This document shows positions 25,813 to 35,410 of a stretch of DNA of 64,000 nucleotides, piece by piece. This DNA comes from Prauserella aidingensis (GTDB lineage Bacteria > Actinomycetota > Actinomycetes > Mycobacteriales > Pseudonocardiaceae), in assembly GCF_024171865.1 (NCBI RefSeq), contig NZ_JAMTCN010000001.1, positions 413,524 to 477,523 on the forward strand, given 5' to 3'. The position numbers and the translations under genes were made by a program. Below the pieces are notes generated by a model that saw only the letters and a program-made list of their open reading frames with translations, made no database searches and was not told the DNA's origin. The stretch's first letter is position 1, and each line of letters starts with the position of its first letter.

Positions 25813-26709
25813 ATGAACGAGGCCTCCCACCGCGGGACGCCCGCACTGCCCGGCCCCGGCTCGGTGACATGGCGGCGCTTCGGTGTCGCCCCCGGTGCTC
25901 TGCTCGCCGGAACCGGCCTCCTGCTCCAGGTCGCCCACCCGGTCGTGGGCCAGGGCGTGCTCGACCACTCCGAATTCAGGCAGCACCCGTGGAAACGCGC
26001 CTGGGGCACCCACCTGTCCACCATGCGCTTCGTGTACGGGATGGGCGGCGGCGCGCACGCCGAAGGCGAGCGGCTCATCGAGCTGCACCGGGACATCAAA
26101 GGTGTCGACGACGAGGGCAGGCGGTACCACGCGCTCAACCCGGAGGCATACGCCTGGGTCCACGCCACGCTGGCGAAGTTCATGGTCGACACCGCGGCGT
26201 GGTTCTGCGAGCCCATGAGCCCCGCCGAACTCGACGACATGTGGCGGGAGTGGCGTACGATCGGCCTGGCACTGGGCCTGAAACCGCATCATCTCCCCGC
26301 CGACTGGGCGGGCACCGAGACCTACATCGAGGAGATGGTGCGGGACCGCCTCGAGGCGAACCGGAGTACCGCCGACGTCCTCGAGGCCCTGTCCCGTCCA
26401 CAGCGCCCGAGCCGGTTCCTGCCCCCTCCACTGTGGAACGCCGGTATCGCCCCGGCGGCGAGCCTGGTGCGGCTGACCACCGTCGGCACGTTGCCACCGC
26501 TGTTGCGTGACCGGCTCGGTCTGGAGTGGACCGATGCCGACCGGCGCAAGCTGGACCGGCTGGCCTCGGTGGTCCGGGCCACCCACCGGAGGGCGCCGGA
26601 ACCGCTGCGGTACTCACCACTGGCGTACTGGCTGATCATCCGTGGCCGCCGCGCCGAAGGCCGCCGTCGCCGCGCCGAAGGCACGGACGGTTCCGCACGG
26701 GCCGCCTGA
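25813..26709 (+). CDS. MpaB/DUF2236-family oxygenase-like protein, paralogue 2, first gene of the mce operon
   Basis: The 298-residue DUF2236 protein lacks the long N-terminal extension of paralogue 1. Candidate histidines are H92 in LHRDIKGVDDEGRRYHALNP and H117 in YAWVHATL, matching paralogue 1. A hydrophobic stretch (ALLAGTGLLLQVAHPVVGQG) near residue 30-48 may be membrane-associated. The C-terminus is Arg-rich. The ATG at 25813 follows GGAGGA. Its TGA overlaps the yrbE ATG by one base, so it is translationally coupled to lipid import and probably acts on an imported or exported lipid; the reaction is unknown. Confidence 0.88.
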   Translation: MNEASHRGTPALPGPGSVTWRRFGVAPGALLAGTGLLLQVAHPVVGQGVLDHSEFRQHPWKRAWGTHLSTMRFVYGMGGGAHAEGERLIELHRDIKGVDDEGRRYHALNPEAYAWVHATLAKFMVDTAAWFCEPMSPAELDDMWREWRTIGLALGLKPHHLPADWAGTETYIEEMVRDRLEANRSTADVLEALSRPQRPSRFLPPPLWNAGIAPAASLVRLTTVGTLPPLLRDRLGLEWTDADRRKLDRLASVVRATHRRAPEPLRYSPLAYWLIIRGRRAEGRRRRAEGTDGSARAA

Positions 26710-27518
26710 TGACGTTCACCCCGCCGCCCACCCGCACGGCCGTCGGCGACGCGTTCGCCCAGGCCGGGATGCTGCTGAGCTTCACGGCGAGCACGGTCGC
26801 CGCGCTCGGCCGCACCGTCGCGCGCCGTCGACTGGCCTGGCGGGACGTCCTCGAGCAGACGTGGTTCCTCGCCTCGGTCACGACGTTTCCCTCGCTGCTC
26901 GTGACGGTGCCGCTGGGCGTCGTCGTCGCGCTGAACGTCGGGTCGATGGCGGGGCAGCTCGGCGCCGAGGGATACGGCGGCGCGGTCGTCGCGTTCGTCG
27001 TCGTCGCGCAGGCGTCGCCCCTGATCTGCGCGTTGATGATCTCCGGGGTCGGCGGGTCGGCGGTGTGCGCCGACCTCGGCGCGCGGACGATCCGGGAAGA
27101 GGTGGACGCCATGGAGGTCATGGGCATCCCCGCGCTCGAACGCTTCGTCGTGCCCCGCCTGATCGCCGCCGTGGTGGTCACCACGTTGCTCGCGTGTCTG
27201 GTGATGGCGGTGGGGATCGGCGCCAGCTACGGATTCCAGACGCTCGTGCTCGGCGACTCGCCGGGCGCCTTCCTGAGCAGCCTCACCGAGTTCTCGCGTG
27301 TCGAGGACTTCGTGATCGCCGAGATCAAGGCCGCCGCGTTCGGGGTGATCGCGGCACTGGTGGCCTGTTTCAAGGGACTCACCGCGAAAGGTGGGCCGAG
27401 CGGCGTGGGCGACGCCGTCAACGAGGCCGTCGTGCTCGCGTTCATCCTGGTGTTCGTCGCCAACACGGTACTCACGGAGCTGTACGCGGCGATCGTCCCG
27501 GCGAGAGGGGCGTACTGA
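26709..27518 (+). CDS. yrbEA: YrbE/MlaE-family ABC permease subunit A of the mce system
   Basis: The 269-residue integral membrane protein has about five or six hydrophobic helices. The MlaE signature EEVDAMEVMGIPALERFVVP (about residues 130-149) is the cytoplasmic coupling helix that contacts the ATPase MceG/MkL, which is encoded elsewhere. ASVTTFPSLLVTVPLGVVVA is the first core helix. The ATG overlaps the DUF2236 stop, and the stop overlaps yrbEB by one base. Confidence 0.95.
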   Translation: MTFTPPPTRTAVGDAFAQAGMLLSFTASTVAALGRTVARRRLAWRDVLEQTWFLASVTTFPSLLVTVPLGVVVALNVGSMAGQLGAEGYGGAVVAFVVVAQASPLICALMISGVGGSAVCADLGARTIREEVDAMEVMGIPALERFVVPRLIAAVVVTTLLACLVMAVGIGASYGFQTLVLGDSPGAFLSSLTEFSRVEDFVIAEIKAAAFGVIAALVACFKGLTAKGGPSGVGDAVNEAVVLAFILVFVANTVLTELYAAIVPARGAY

Positions 27519-28363
27519 TGCTCGCCCCGGTCCTGCACCTGCCCGCCAGGGCGGCACGCCCCGTGGTGGACGGGTTCGCCGGCCTGGGCAGGCATTCGAC
27601 GTTCTACGCCCGGGTACTCGCCGCGGTGCCCACGGTGCTGGTGCGCCACTGGCGGCACGTGCTGCGCCACGTCAACGACATCAGCTTCGGCTCGGCGTCG
27701 CTGCTGGCGGGTGGCGGCACGATCGGCGTGGTGTTCGCGATGTCGGCGGTCGCGAGCACGCAGATCGGCCTGGAGGGTTACCGCGGGCTGGACATCATCG
27801 GACTGTCGCCGATGACCGGGTTGATGTCGGCGCTGGTGAACACGCGGGAGATCGCCCCGGTGGTGGCGAGCGTGGCGCTCGCCGCGAAGGTCGGCACGGG
27901 TTTCACGGCCCAGCTCGGCGCGATGCGCATCTCCGACGAGATCGACGCGCTGGAGACGATGGCGGTGCCCTCGGTACCGTTCCTGGTCAGCACCCGGATG
28001 GCGGCGGCCGTGCTGGCGGTCGTGCCGCTGTACCTGGTGGGGCTGTTCGCCTCGTACGCCGCCACGAGCCTCGCCGTCGTCCAGCTCAAAGGCCAGTCGA
28101 GCGGCACCTACGACTACTACTTCCAGCTGCTGCTCACGCCTGCCGACGTCGGTTTCTCGCTGCTGAAGGCCGTGATCTTCGCGGTGATCATCACGCTCGT
28201 CCACTGCGGGCACGGTTTCCATGCCACCGGCGGGCCGGAAGGCGTGGGCAAGGCCGCGGGCCGCGCCCTGCGCACGAGCATCGTCACCATCGCGATCGTC
28301 GACGTGCTGCTGACACTGACGATATGGGGCACCCAGCCGACGTTGCCGGGTGTGGGGGCGTGA
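27518..28363 (+). CDS. yrbEB: YrbE/MlaE-family ABC permease subunit B of the mce system
   Basis: The 281-residue permease pairs with the preceding subunit. DEIDALETMAVPSVPFLVST is the MlaE coupling signature, and LLAGGGTIGVVFAMSAVAST begins the core helices. An N-terminal extension of about 30 residues is typical of the B subunit. Start and stop overlap both neighbours. Confidence 0.95.
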   Translation: MLAPVLHLPARAARPVVDGFAGLGRHSTFYARVLAAVPTVLVRHWRHVLRHVNDISFGSASLLAGGGTIGVVFAMSAVASTQIGLEGYRGLDIIGLSPMTGLMSALVNTREIAPVVASVALAAKVGTGFTAQLGAMRISDEIDALETMAVPSVPFLVSTRMAAAVLAVVPLYLVGLFASYAATSLAVVQLKGQSSGTYDYYFQLLLTPADVGFSLLKAVIFAVIITLVHCGHGFHATGGPEGVGKAAGRALRTSIVTIAIVDVLLTLTIWGTQPTLPGVGA

Positions 28364-29706
28364 CGATGCGATCCCACCGCCGCGACACCGGCCGCACCGC
28401 ACTGGCCCTGCGCGGGGTCGCCGCCGCGACCGCGCTCGTCGTGGGTGCCGGCGTGTTGATCGCCGCGGGCAACGACGCACTACGGCCCGCGCCGGAGGTC
28501 ACGGCGCTGCTGCCCGCGTCGGCCGGTCCGGTGCGGGAGAACTCGGCTGTCCAGTACCACGGGGTCACCGTCGGCAGACTCACCACGGTCGACGGCGGGA
28601 TCGACGGCTCCGAGCTGCGGCTGCGCATGGACGAGGAGTTCCTCGGGCAGGTACCCGCCAACGTGCGGGTGCGCGTGCTGCCGCGGACGCTGTTCGGCGA
28701 CCAGTACGTCGACCTCGCCGTGCCACGGGGCGCCGAGCCGCGCGGCTCCCTGGACGCCGGAGCCACGCTTCGGCCCGACACCTCGCGGCGCACCGTCCGG
28801 CTGTACTCGGCCTACACGCGACTCTACGACGTGATCACCGCCTTGCGGCCCGCCGAGTTGCAGGTCGCGATGACCACGCTGGCCGACACTGTCCGCGGGC
28901 GCGGCGAACGGCTCGGCCGCATGATCGACGACGCCGACGCGCTGCTCACCGAGACCTCGCCGTTGCTGGAGACGCTCGAGGAGGACCTCGACACGGTCGC
29001 GCGGCTGTCGTCGGACGTCGAGGCAGCCACCCCCGACCTCCTCGCGACGGTGGACAACGCGACCTCGCTGGCCACGACGATCACCGAGGAGCGGCGGTCG
29101 ATCGGGGCACTTCTCGGCTCCGCCATCGACCTCACCGACACCGGCCGCCGCGTCGTGTCGGATCACGCGCAGCGGATCGTCACGCTCGCCGAGGCGACCG
29201 GCCCGATCGCCGACGTGCTGGCTCGCCACCCGGGTGCCGCCGGCGAGTCGCTCGACGCGGCCCGGTTCTTCCTGACGCGCGGTGCGCGCACGTTCGCCAC
29301 GGGCAACTTCACGATCGACGCCGCGCTGACGCTCGACCAGCCGTTCCCCTACACGGCCGCGGACTGCCCGCGCTACCCCGGGCTCGCGGGGCAGAACTGC
29401 CGGCAGGCTCCCTCGTCCCGGCACGACCGGACGTTCCCGCAGCCGCAGCACGAATCCGGCACCGATCACGGCCGCGGCGGCGACACGACGGCGCGCGGCG
29501 ACGACGCGCACGGTCGCGACAGCGGCAGCGGTCCGGTCGTCGGCGGCACGAGCGGCCCCGTGGGCAGCGAGAGGGAGAAGCGGTCCCTGCGCGAACTCGG
29601 TGGCCTGTTGCCCGCCGGTCCGCGTGCGCGGACCTCGCAGGACCCGGACCTGCTCGGCCTGATGCTGGGGCCGCTGGTACGCGGCGAAACGGTGGTGGTC
29701 CCGTGA
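28360..29706 (+). CDS. mceA: MceA-family lipid-transport protein
   Basis: The 448-residue protein has a single N-terminal membrane helix (LRGVAAATALVVGAGVLIAA), an MlaD/MCE domain at about residues 40-115 (VQYHGVTVGRLTTVDGG), and a long helical region that would form the periplasmic lipid tunnel. The last 100 residues are Asp/His/Gly-rich and low in complexity. The start is either GTG at 28360 (GTGA overlap) or ATG at 28366; the first is used. In characterised systems six different Mce proteins form one hetero-hexameric needle. Confidence 0.92.
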   Translation: MTMRSHRRDTGRTALALRGVAAATALVVGAGVLIAAGNDALRPAPEVTALLPASAGPVRENSAVQYHGVTVGRLTTVDGGIDGSELRLRMDEEFLGQVPANVRVRVLPRTLFGDQYVDLAVPRGAEPRGSLDAGATLRPDTSRRTVRLYSAYTRLYDVITALRPAELQVAMTTLADTVRGRGERLGRMIDDADALLTETSPLLETLEEDLDTVARLSSDVEAATPDLLATVDNATSLATTITEERRSIGALLGSAIDLTDTGRRVVSDHAQRIVTLAEATGPIADVLARHPGAAGESLDAARFFLTRGARTFATGNFTIDAALTLDQPFPYTAADCPRYPGLAGQNCRQAPSSRHDRTFPQPQHESGTDHGRGGDTTARGDDAHGRDSGSGPVVGGTSGPVGSEREKRSLRELGGLLPAGPRARTSQDPDLLGLMLGPLVRGETVVVP

Positions 29707-30758
29707 GGCTCGCCCCGGTCGTCACCAAGCTGACGGCGTTCGTGACCGTGTGCGTGTTCGGTGCCGTCCTGGTGGTCAACACGCTCACCGACCCGCTGCC
29801 CGGCGACATGCGCACCTACCACGCGGTGTTCACCGATGCCCACGGGTTGTACGCCGGATCCGACGTCACGATCGCCGGCGTGCGCGTCGGCACCGTGCGG
29901 GAGCTGCGCCTCGACGGCGGCCGCGCGCACGTCACCTTCGAGGTCTCGACCGACCAGCGGATCCCCGCGGGCGCGCACGCAGCGATCCACTACGCCGACC
30001 TGCTCGGCTCCCGCCACCTCGCACTGACGACACCTCCCGCGGAAGGCGAGGACGCGGCCACGTCGGGCGCGGCAGGCGGCGACCCGGCGGCCCGGGGTCC
30101 GGAACTGGAACCGGGCGCGACGATTCCCGTGTCGCGCACCCGTCCCCCACTCGACCTGACCGCCCTGTTCAACGGGTTCAAGCCGCTGTTCGAGGCGATC
30201 GAGCCCGGCGAGGTCAACCGGCTCGCACGGACGATCGTCGCCGTGTTCCAGGGCGAAGGCCCGGCGATCGAGTCGCTGCTGTCCAGTGTGGTCTCCCTGA
30301 CGTCGACGGTGAACGGCAAGGAACGGGTCCTCGACCGGTTGTTGCGGAATCTCACGTCGGTGCTCGACACGATGAACGGCCACACCGAACAGTTCACCGA
30401 GCTCGTCGACGGGCTGAAGCGGCTGACGTCGTACGCCGCCCGGCACCGCGGTGACATCGCCACGGCGCTCGACAGCGGCACGAAGCTCGCGGGCTCGCTG
30501 AACACGCTGCTGGCGGGCATCACGCCGCACCTGTCCGAGGACATCACCGCGCTGAGGAAAGTGACCTCGTCGCTCGTCGGCAACACCGGCCGGTTCGACA
30601 CGCTCATGGCCGAAGCACCCGACTTGCTCGACACCGTGGGCCGCGCGACCGACTACGGCTCGTGGGTGAACGTCTACGTCTGCAACCTGCGTGTCGACGT
30701 GACCGGTGATGCTCCCGTGAATCTCAGTCCCGGGCCGCATTCGGAGGTGTGCCGATGA
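29703..30758 (+). CDS. mceB: MceB-family lipid-transport protein
   Basis: The 351-residue protein begins with a membrane helix (LTAFVTVCVFGAVLVVNTL), then an MCE domain with YHAVFTDAHGLYAGSDVTIA and GVRVGTVRELRLDGG, then helices ending in VNVYVCNLRVDV, a conserved C-terminal segment of MceB proteins. An Ala/Gly-rich insertion interrupts the MCE domain after ALTTPPAEGED. Coupled by GTGA and ATGA overlaps. Confidence 0.93.
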   Translation: MRLAPVVTKLTAFVTVCVFGAVLVVNTLTDPLPGDMRTYHAVFTDAHGLYAGSDVTIAGVRVGTVRELRLDGGRAHVTFEVSTDQRIPAGAHAAIHYADLLGSRHLALTTPPAEGEDAATSGAAGGDPAARGPELEPGATIPVSRTRPPLDLTALFNGFKPLFEAIEPGEVNRLARTIVAVFQGEGPAIESLLSSVVSLTSTVNGKERVLDRLLRNLTSVLDTMNGHTEQFTELVDGLKRLTSYAARHRGDIATALDSGTKLAGSLNTLLAGITPHLSEDITALRKVTSSLVGNTGRFDTLMAEAPDLLDTVGRATDYGSWVNVYVCNLRVDVTGDAPVNLSPGPHSEVCR

Positions 30759-31762
30759 GCAGGCTGCGTACACTCGCCCGGGCGCTGACCCGGCGCGGTC
30801 CCGTGTCCTCCGGCGTCGCCGGCGCACTCGTGCTGGCTCTGCTCGTCGCGGCGGCAGTGGCCGTTCCTCAGCTCCGGTTCCGCGCCGACACGGCGGAGTT
30901 CACCGCGGAGCTGGCCAACGCGGCCGGACTCGCGGCGGGCGACCAGGTCCACGTGGCAGGCGTGCCCGCGGGCAGGGTCGTCGCCGTGGAACTGGCGGGC
31001 GACCACGTCGACGTGCGCTTCCGGCTCGACGAGATGCAGCCGCTCGGCCGGTCCAGCGCCGCCTCGGTGAAACTCGCGACGGTGCTCGGCACCCGCTACC
31101 TGGCGGTGCAGCCCCGCGGCACCGGCGAACTCGCCGACGCCACCATCCCTCGGCAGCGCACGTCCGTGCCCTACAGCCTCGCCGACATCGCCGACGACGC
31201 CCACCGCACCACGGAGAAACTCGACACGACACAGCTCCGGAACATGATCTCCACCCTGCAGGAGGCCGCGCCCGACGGGAAGGTGCTGGGCGATGCGCTC
31301 GCAGGGATCCGCCGTGCCGCGCAGATCGTCGGCGAGCGGGGAGAGCGGTTCCGGCAACTCCTGGGCGGCGTCCGCACGCTGACGTCCACTCTGGCCGGAC
31401 AGCGCGGCCACCTGACGCAACTGCTCGGCGACGCCAAGCTGGTCGCGGGAACCCTCACCCAGCGACGCGAGACGATCCGCACACTCGTGCGGGAGGTCGA
31501 CACCCTCACCGCGGCACTCGACGTGGCGATCCGGGAGAACAAGTCGGCGTTCTCACCGCTGTTGTCCGACCTGCATTCGATCACCACGACGTTGAAGCGC
31601 AACGACCGCGCCCTCTCGCAGACGCTCGCGAAACTCGGACCGGTCAGCCGCTACGTCACCAACGCGACCGGCAACGGCCCGTGGGGCGACGTCTCCGGTC
31701 CGGTCGGCCCACTGCCGGACAACCTCCTGTGCGTAGCCGGACTCGTGGAGGGATGCCGATGA
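30755..31762 (+). CDS. mceC: MceC-family lipid-transport protein
   Basis: The 335-residue protein has a membrane helix near residue 20 (GVAGALVLALLVAAAVAVPQ), an MCE domain (ELANAAGLAAGDQVHVAGVP), and helical repeats ending LPDNLLCVAGLVEGCR. The ATG at 30755 lies in the upstream stop and follows GGAGGT. Confidence 0.93.
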   Translation: MSRLRTLARALTRRGPVSSGVAGALVLALLVAAAVAVPQLRFRADTAEFTAELANAAGLAAGDQVHVAGVPAGRVVAVELAGDHVDVRFRLDEMQPLGRSSAASVKLATVLGTRYLAVQPRGTGELADATIPRQRTSVPYSLADIADDAHRTTEKLDTTQLRNMISTLQEAAPDGKVLGDALAGIRRAAQIVGERGERFRQLLGGVRTLTSTLAGQRGHLTQLLGDAKLVAGTLTQRRETIRTLVREVDTLTAALDVAIRENKSAFSPLLSDLHSITTTLKRNDRALSQTLAKLGPVSRYVTNATGNGPWGDVSGPVGPLPDNLLCVAGLVEGCR

Positions 31763-32871
31763 CCGAGCGATCCGCGGCGACAGGCTCGGGACGCCGGCCG
31801 CTGTCCCGCATCGCGGCGATCGCGCTCGTCGTCGCGCTCGTCGTCACGTCGGGCTGGTACGTCCTGCTGCGGCCGGAGCCCCAGCTGCGCATCTCCGCCG
31901 ACTTCGCCACCGCCGACGGCATCTTCCCCGGCAGCCGGGTCGCGCTGCTGGGCGTGCCGGTCGGACGCGTCGAACGCACCGACCCGCGTGGCGACTCGGT
32001 GCGGGTCACGATGTCGCTGCCCGGCGACACCAGACTGCCGGAGTCGGCGAACGCCTACATCATGAACCCGGCCGTCATCAGCGACCGGTTCGTCGAACTC
32101 TCCCCCGCCCACACCGGCGGTCCGACCCTCGACGACGGCGCCGTCATCCCCGTCTCCCGCACGCACGCCCCGGTCACGTGGGACGAACTGACCGAGTCCC
32201 TCGACACGCTCCTGCAGACGTTCGGCCCGGACGGCAAGGGCGGAGGCGGCCTCGGCGAGCTCGTCTCCACGGCCGCCGGCTCGCTGGGCGGCCACGGGCC
32301 CGAGTTCCGTGCCGCACTGAACACCCTCGCCAGTGCCTCCGAGGTGGCGGCGAACAGCACCGGCGATCTCGGCGCCGTACTGGACAATGTGGACACACTA
32401 CTGACGGTGTTGAAGAAGCACCGTTCCACGATCGACGACCTGACCACGACGGTGACGACCGCGTCGAAGGACTTCACCACCCAACAGCGATCCATCACCC
32501 GCGCGATCGGCAGGCTCTCGCGCGCCCTCGGCACGCTGAACACGCTGCTGCGCGAGCACGGCGACCAGCTGCCCGGCGACGTGTCCCGGCTGACCCGGTT
32601 GTCGACCACGCTGGTGTCCCGTAAGGAACAGCTCGCCGAGACACTCGACACGCTGCCGCTCGCGCTCGAGAACTTCGACCGCGCCGTGTCCGACGACGAC
32701 CGGCTCCGCATCCGGTTGAACCTGTCCACCAACCTGAACCAGTTCGGCACCACCGCGAAACTCTGCGAGCAGCTGCCGCTGCCGTTGTGCAGCGGCGCAG
32801 GCATCGTCAACCCGGTCGAGTTCCCCAACACGCTCGGCGTTCTCGACCTGCTCAGCGGGGGGCGCCGATGA
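31759..32871 (+). CDS. mceD: MceD-family lipid-transport protein
   Basis: The 370-residue protein has a membrane helix (IAAIALVVALVVTSGWYVLL), an MCE domain (ADFATADGIFPGSRVALLGV then PVGRVERTDPRGDSVRV) and a long helical rod (GDLGAVLDNVDTLLTVLKKH). It ends in a C-terminal region with two cysteines (LCEQLPLPLCSGAG). Both ends overlap neighbours by ATGA. Confidence 0.93.
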   Translation: MTERSAATGSGRRPLSRIAAIALVVALVVTSGWYVLLRPEPQLRISADFATADGIFPGSRVALLGVPVGRVERTDPRGDSVRVTMSLPGDTRLPESANAYIMNPAVISDRFVELSPAHTGGPTLDDGAVIPVSRTHAPVTWDELTESLDTLLQTFGPDGKGGGGLGELVSTAAGSLGGHGPEFRAALNTLASASEVAANSTGDLGAVLDNVDTLLTVLKKHRSTIDDLTTTVTTASKDFTTQQRSITRAIGRLSRALGTLNTLLREHGDQLPGDVSRLTRLSTTLVSRKEQLAETLDTLPLALENFDRAVSDDDRLRIRLNLSTNLNQFGTTAKLCEQLPLPLCSGAGIVNPVEFPNTLGVLDLLSGGRR

Positions 32872-34082
32872 ACCGTCGCCACGCGCCCTCCCGCCACACC
32901 GTCGTCGCGGTCGCGCTGTCGGCCGCACTGTTGCCCGCCACCGGATGCGGCATCAGCCTCCAACGCACCGCCACCCTCGGCAGCCCCGCCGACACCTACC
33001 CCGTCACCGCGGTGTTCTCCGACGCCGCGAACCTGCCCGAAGGCGGGATCGTCCGCATCGGGCAGGCCGACGTGGGCCGAGTGACAGCGATCCGTGCCGA
33101 GGCCTTCCGGGCCCACGTCGACCTCGCGATCGACACGTCCGTCCGGCTCCCGGCGAACACGGGGGCGCGGCTGGAACTCACGTCGGCGCTCGGCGACCAG
33201 TTCGTCGTCCTCGAACCTCCTCGGTCCGGAGAGGACCGCGGGACGTCAGGTGCACCCGACCCGTCCACAGCAGACACGCCGGCCGGCACCCGGGCCGGTG
33301 GCCGGACGCTGGCCGACGCCGGCCGCATCCCGATCGAACGGACGTCCCGTGGGCCGGACGTCGAGGACACGCTGGCCGCGCTGGGCACGCTGCTCAACGG
33401 TTCGGGTCTCGACCAGGCCCGGACGGTGGTGCGCGAGGTGAACTCCGCGCTCGGCGGCCGGGAGGCGAAGGTCCGGCGCATCGTCGAACGGCTGGACGAC
33501 GTCCTCGGCAGGCTCGCCCGCCGCGGCGACCGCATCACCGCCGTCATCGACTCGATGGACACGGTCGCCGCCGCACTGAAGAAGGGCACCCCGACGCTCG
33601 AGAAGGGCCTGACCGACATCCGGCCCGGGTTGCAGACGCTGCTGGACGAACGCACCCGCTTCACCGAACTGCTCCGCAACGTCGGCTCGCTCGGCACGAC
33701 GACGCGCGCTCTCGTCGACAAGACCGGCGGCGCACTCACCCGGCAGCTCGACCGGCTCCGGCCCGTCCTCCGTGACCTGTCCACACTGGACGAGGACCTG
33801 GGTCCGACGCTGCAGTCACTGACCCGGTTCTCCCGCGCGCTGCGCAGCGCGACCCCGGGCGACTACCTCAACCTCGACGGCACGGTCAACGTCCCCACCG
33901 GTGTCGCCGAACTGCTCGACATCGACCTCTACGGCGAGGACTCGGGCCCGCCCGCCCTCGACCTCGGCGACACGGCCGGTTCCGGGGAGGGTGAGGGCGG
34001 CGGTGCCACGGGTGCCGGAGCCCGCACCCGCGAGCCCCGGCCGGGCGGTCTGGACCGGCTGCTCGGAGGTGGTCTCCGATGA
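32868..34082 (+). CDS. mceE: MceE-family lipoprotein
   Basis: The 404-residue protein carries a lipoprotein signal with lipobox LLPATGC (cysteine near residue 27), so it is lipid-anchored at the outer face of the membrane, as is usual for the fifth Mce subunit (LprK-type). The MCE domain (VFSDAANLPEGGIVRIGQAD) has a 35-residue Asp/Thr-rich insertion. A helical rod and a Gly-rich tail follow. Confidence 0.94.
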   Translation: MNRRHAPSRHTVVAVALSAALLPATGCGISLQRTATLGSPADTYPVTAVFSDAANLPEGGIVRIGQADVGRVTAIRAEAFRAHVDLAIDTSVRLPANTGARLELTSALGDQFVVLEPPRSGEDRGTSGAPDPSTADTPAGTRAGGRTLADAGRIPIERTSRGPDVEDTLAALGTLLNGSGLDQARTVVREVNSALGGREAKVRRIVERLDDVLGRLARRGDRITAVIDSMDTVAAALKKGTPTLEKGLTDIRPGLQTLLDERTRFTELLRNVGSLGTTTRALVDKTGGALTRQLDRLRPVLRDLSTLDEDLGPTLQSLTRFSRALRSATPGDYLNLDGTVNVPTGVAELLDIDLYGEDSGPPALDLGDTAGSGEGEGGGATGAGARTREPRPGGLDRLLGGGLR

Positions 34083-35410
34083 GCCGGCTCGCGCTCGCCC
34101 AGCTGCTCGTGTTCGCCCTCGTCGCCGTGGCCTGCGGTTACTACGTCGCCGACCGGGTGTTCGGGCCGAACGCCACCGGCGAGTCCGTCACCGTGACCGT
34201 GCACATGCCCGACACCGGTGGGCTGCGCACCGGCTCGCAGGTGACCTATCGAGGCGTCGGCGTCGGGGAGGTGTCGGACGTGCGGATCGCGCGCGACCGC
34301 GAGGGCGTCGAGGTGGTCGCCTCGCTGCACCCCGGCACGCGGATCCCCGCCGACACCGACGCCGTGGTCACGATGGAGAGCCCGATGGCGATCCTCCGCC
34401 TCGACTTCCGGCCCGGCGACCGTTCCGGACCGTACCTGGCGACCGGCGACACCGTCACCGCCGACCGCACCCGCAGGCCGCTCCCCCTCGAAGCACTTCT
34501 GGGCAACTTCGTCCGCCTCGCCGACACCCTGCCCACCGAGGACCTCTCCGTGCTCGCCGAGTCTCTCGCCACCGGCCTCCAGAACGCCACCGGGGACCTG
34601 GACCGGATCCTCGACGACACCGACACACTCCTTCGGTTCGGCCGATCACGCACCGACCAGCTCGAGCGCATCCTCGACAACGGACGGCTCCTCGCCGAGT
34701 CGAACGGGTCGCGGCTCCGGGAATTCGCCTCCGCCATGCGCGACCTCAGCGGCGGCCTCCGCGAGACCGCGCCCAGGCTGCGAACGCTGGTCCGCGACGT
34801 GCCCGAACCGGCGGGGCGCGTCACGACACTGATCGAACGCACGGAGCCGTCGCTCGGCACCCTGCTCGGCAACCTCGTCACGACGACCCGGCTCGTCGGT
34901 ATGCGCGGCCCGGCGGTGGAGCAGCTCCTGCGCTCGGCGCCGAAGGCGTTCCGCTCGCTCGGCGACGTCGTCGAGGGCGACACCGCGAACTTCTACCTCG
35001 TCGGCACGCTCGGACCGGTCTGTTACAACGACACACCGCGCCGGGCGCCGCAGCGCACCGAACCGCGCGAACCGCAGTGGCAGTGGCACTGCACCCCCGG
35101 ACAGGACCTGAGCCAACGCGGCGCGCAGAACGCTCCCCGGCCCGACGCAGGCATGCCCACCGCCCCCGGCTCCGGCTCCGGCTCCGAGTCCGGGTCGGCC
35201 GCGAACGCCGACCCCGGCCCTCCTGCCGACCACAGGCCCAGCGCCTCCTCCCCCGACACCTCCTCCCCCAGCGCCTCCTCCCCCGACGGCGCCACCCGCG
35301 ACGCCGCCACCGGTGACCGCGCGCCGTTCACGCTCGGCACCACCGGCGGCCAGGCCGCCGTACTCGGTCCCCGTTCCTGGTCATCGCTGTTGTTGCAAGG
35401 AGTTCACTGA
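34079..35410 (+). CDS. mceF: MceF-family lipid-transport protein
   Basis: The 443-residue protein has an N-terminal helix (LAQLLVFALVAVACGYYVAD), an MCE domain (PDTGGLRTGSQVTYRGVGVG), a helical rod, and a conserved TANFYLVGTLGPVCYND segment. The final 80 residues are Ser/Pro/Asp-rich and repetitive (SSPDTSSPSASSPDG), probably a disordered periplasmic tail. The downstream gene starts in its stop codon, with AAGGAG before the ATG. Confidence 0.94.
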   Translation: MSRLALAQLLVFALVAVACGYYVADRVFGPNATGESVTVTVHMPDTGGLRTGSQVTYRGVGVGEVSDVRIARDREGVEVVASLHPGTRIPADTDAVVTMESPMAILRLDFRPGDRSGPYLATGDTVTADRTRRPLPLEALLGNFVRLADTLPTEDLSVLAESLATGLQNATGDLDRILDDTDTLLRFGRSRTDQLERILDNGRLLAESNGSRLREFASAMRDLSGGLRETAPRLRTLVRDVPEPAGRVTTLIERTEPSLGTLLGNLVTTTRLVGMRGPAVEQLLRSAPKAFRSLGDVVEGDTANFYLVGTLGPVCYNDTPRRAPQRTEPREPQWQWHCTPGQDLSQRGAQNAPRPDAGMPTAPGSGSGSESGSAANADPGPPADHRPSASSPDTSSPSASSPDGATRDAATGDRAPFTLGTTGGQAAVLGPRSWSSLLLQGVH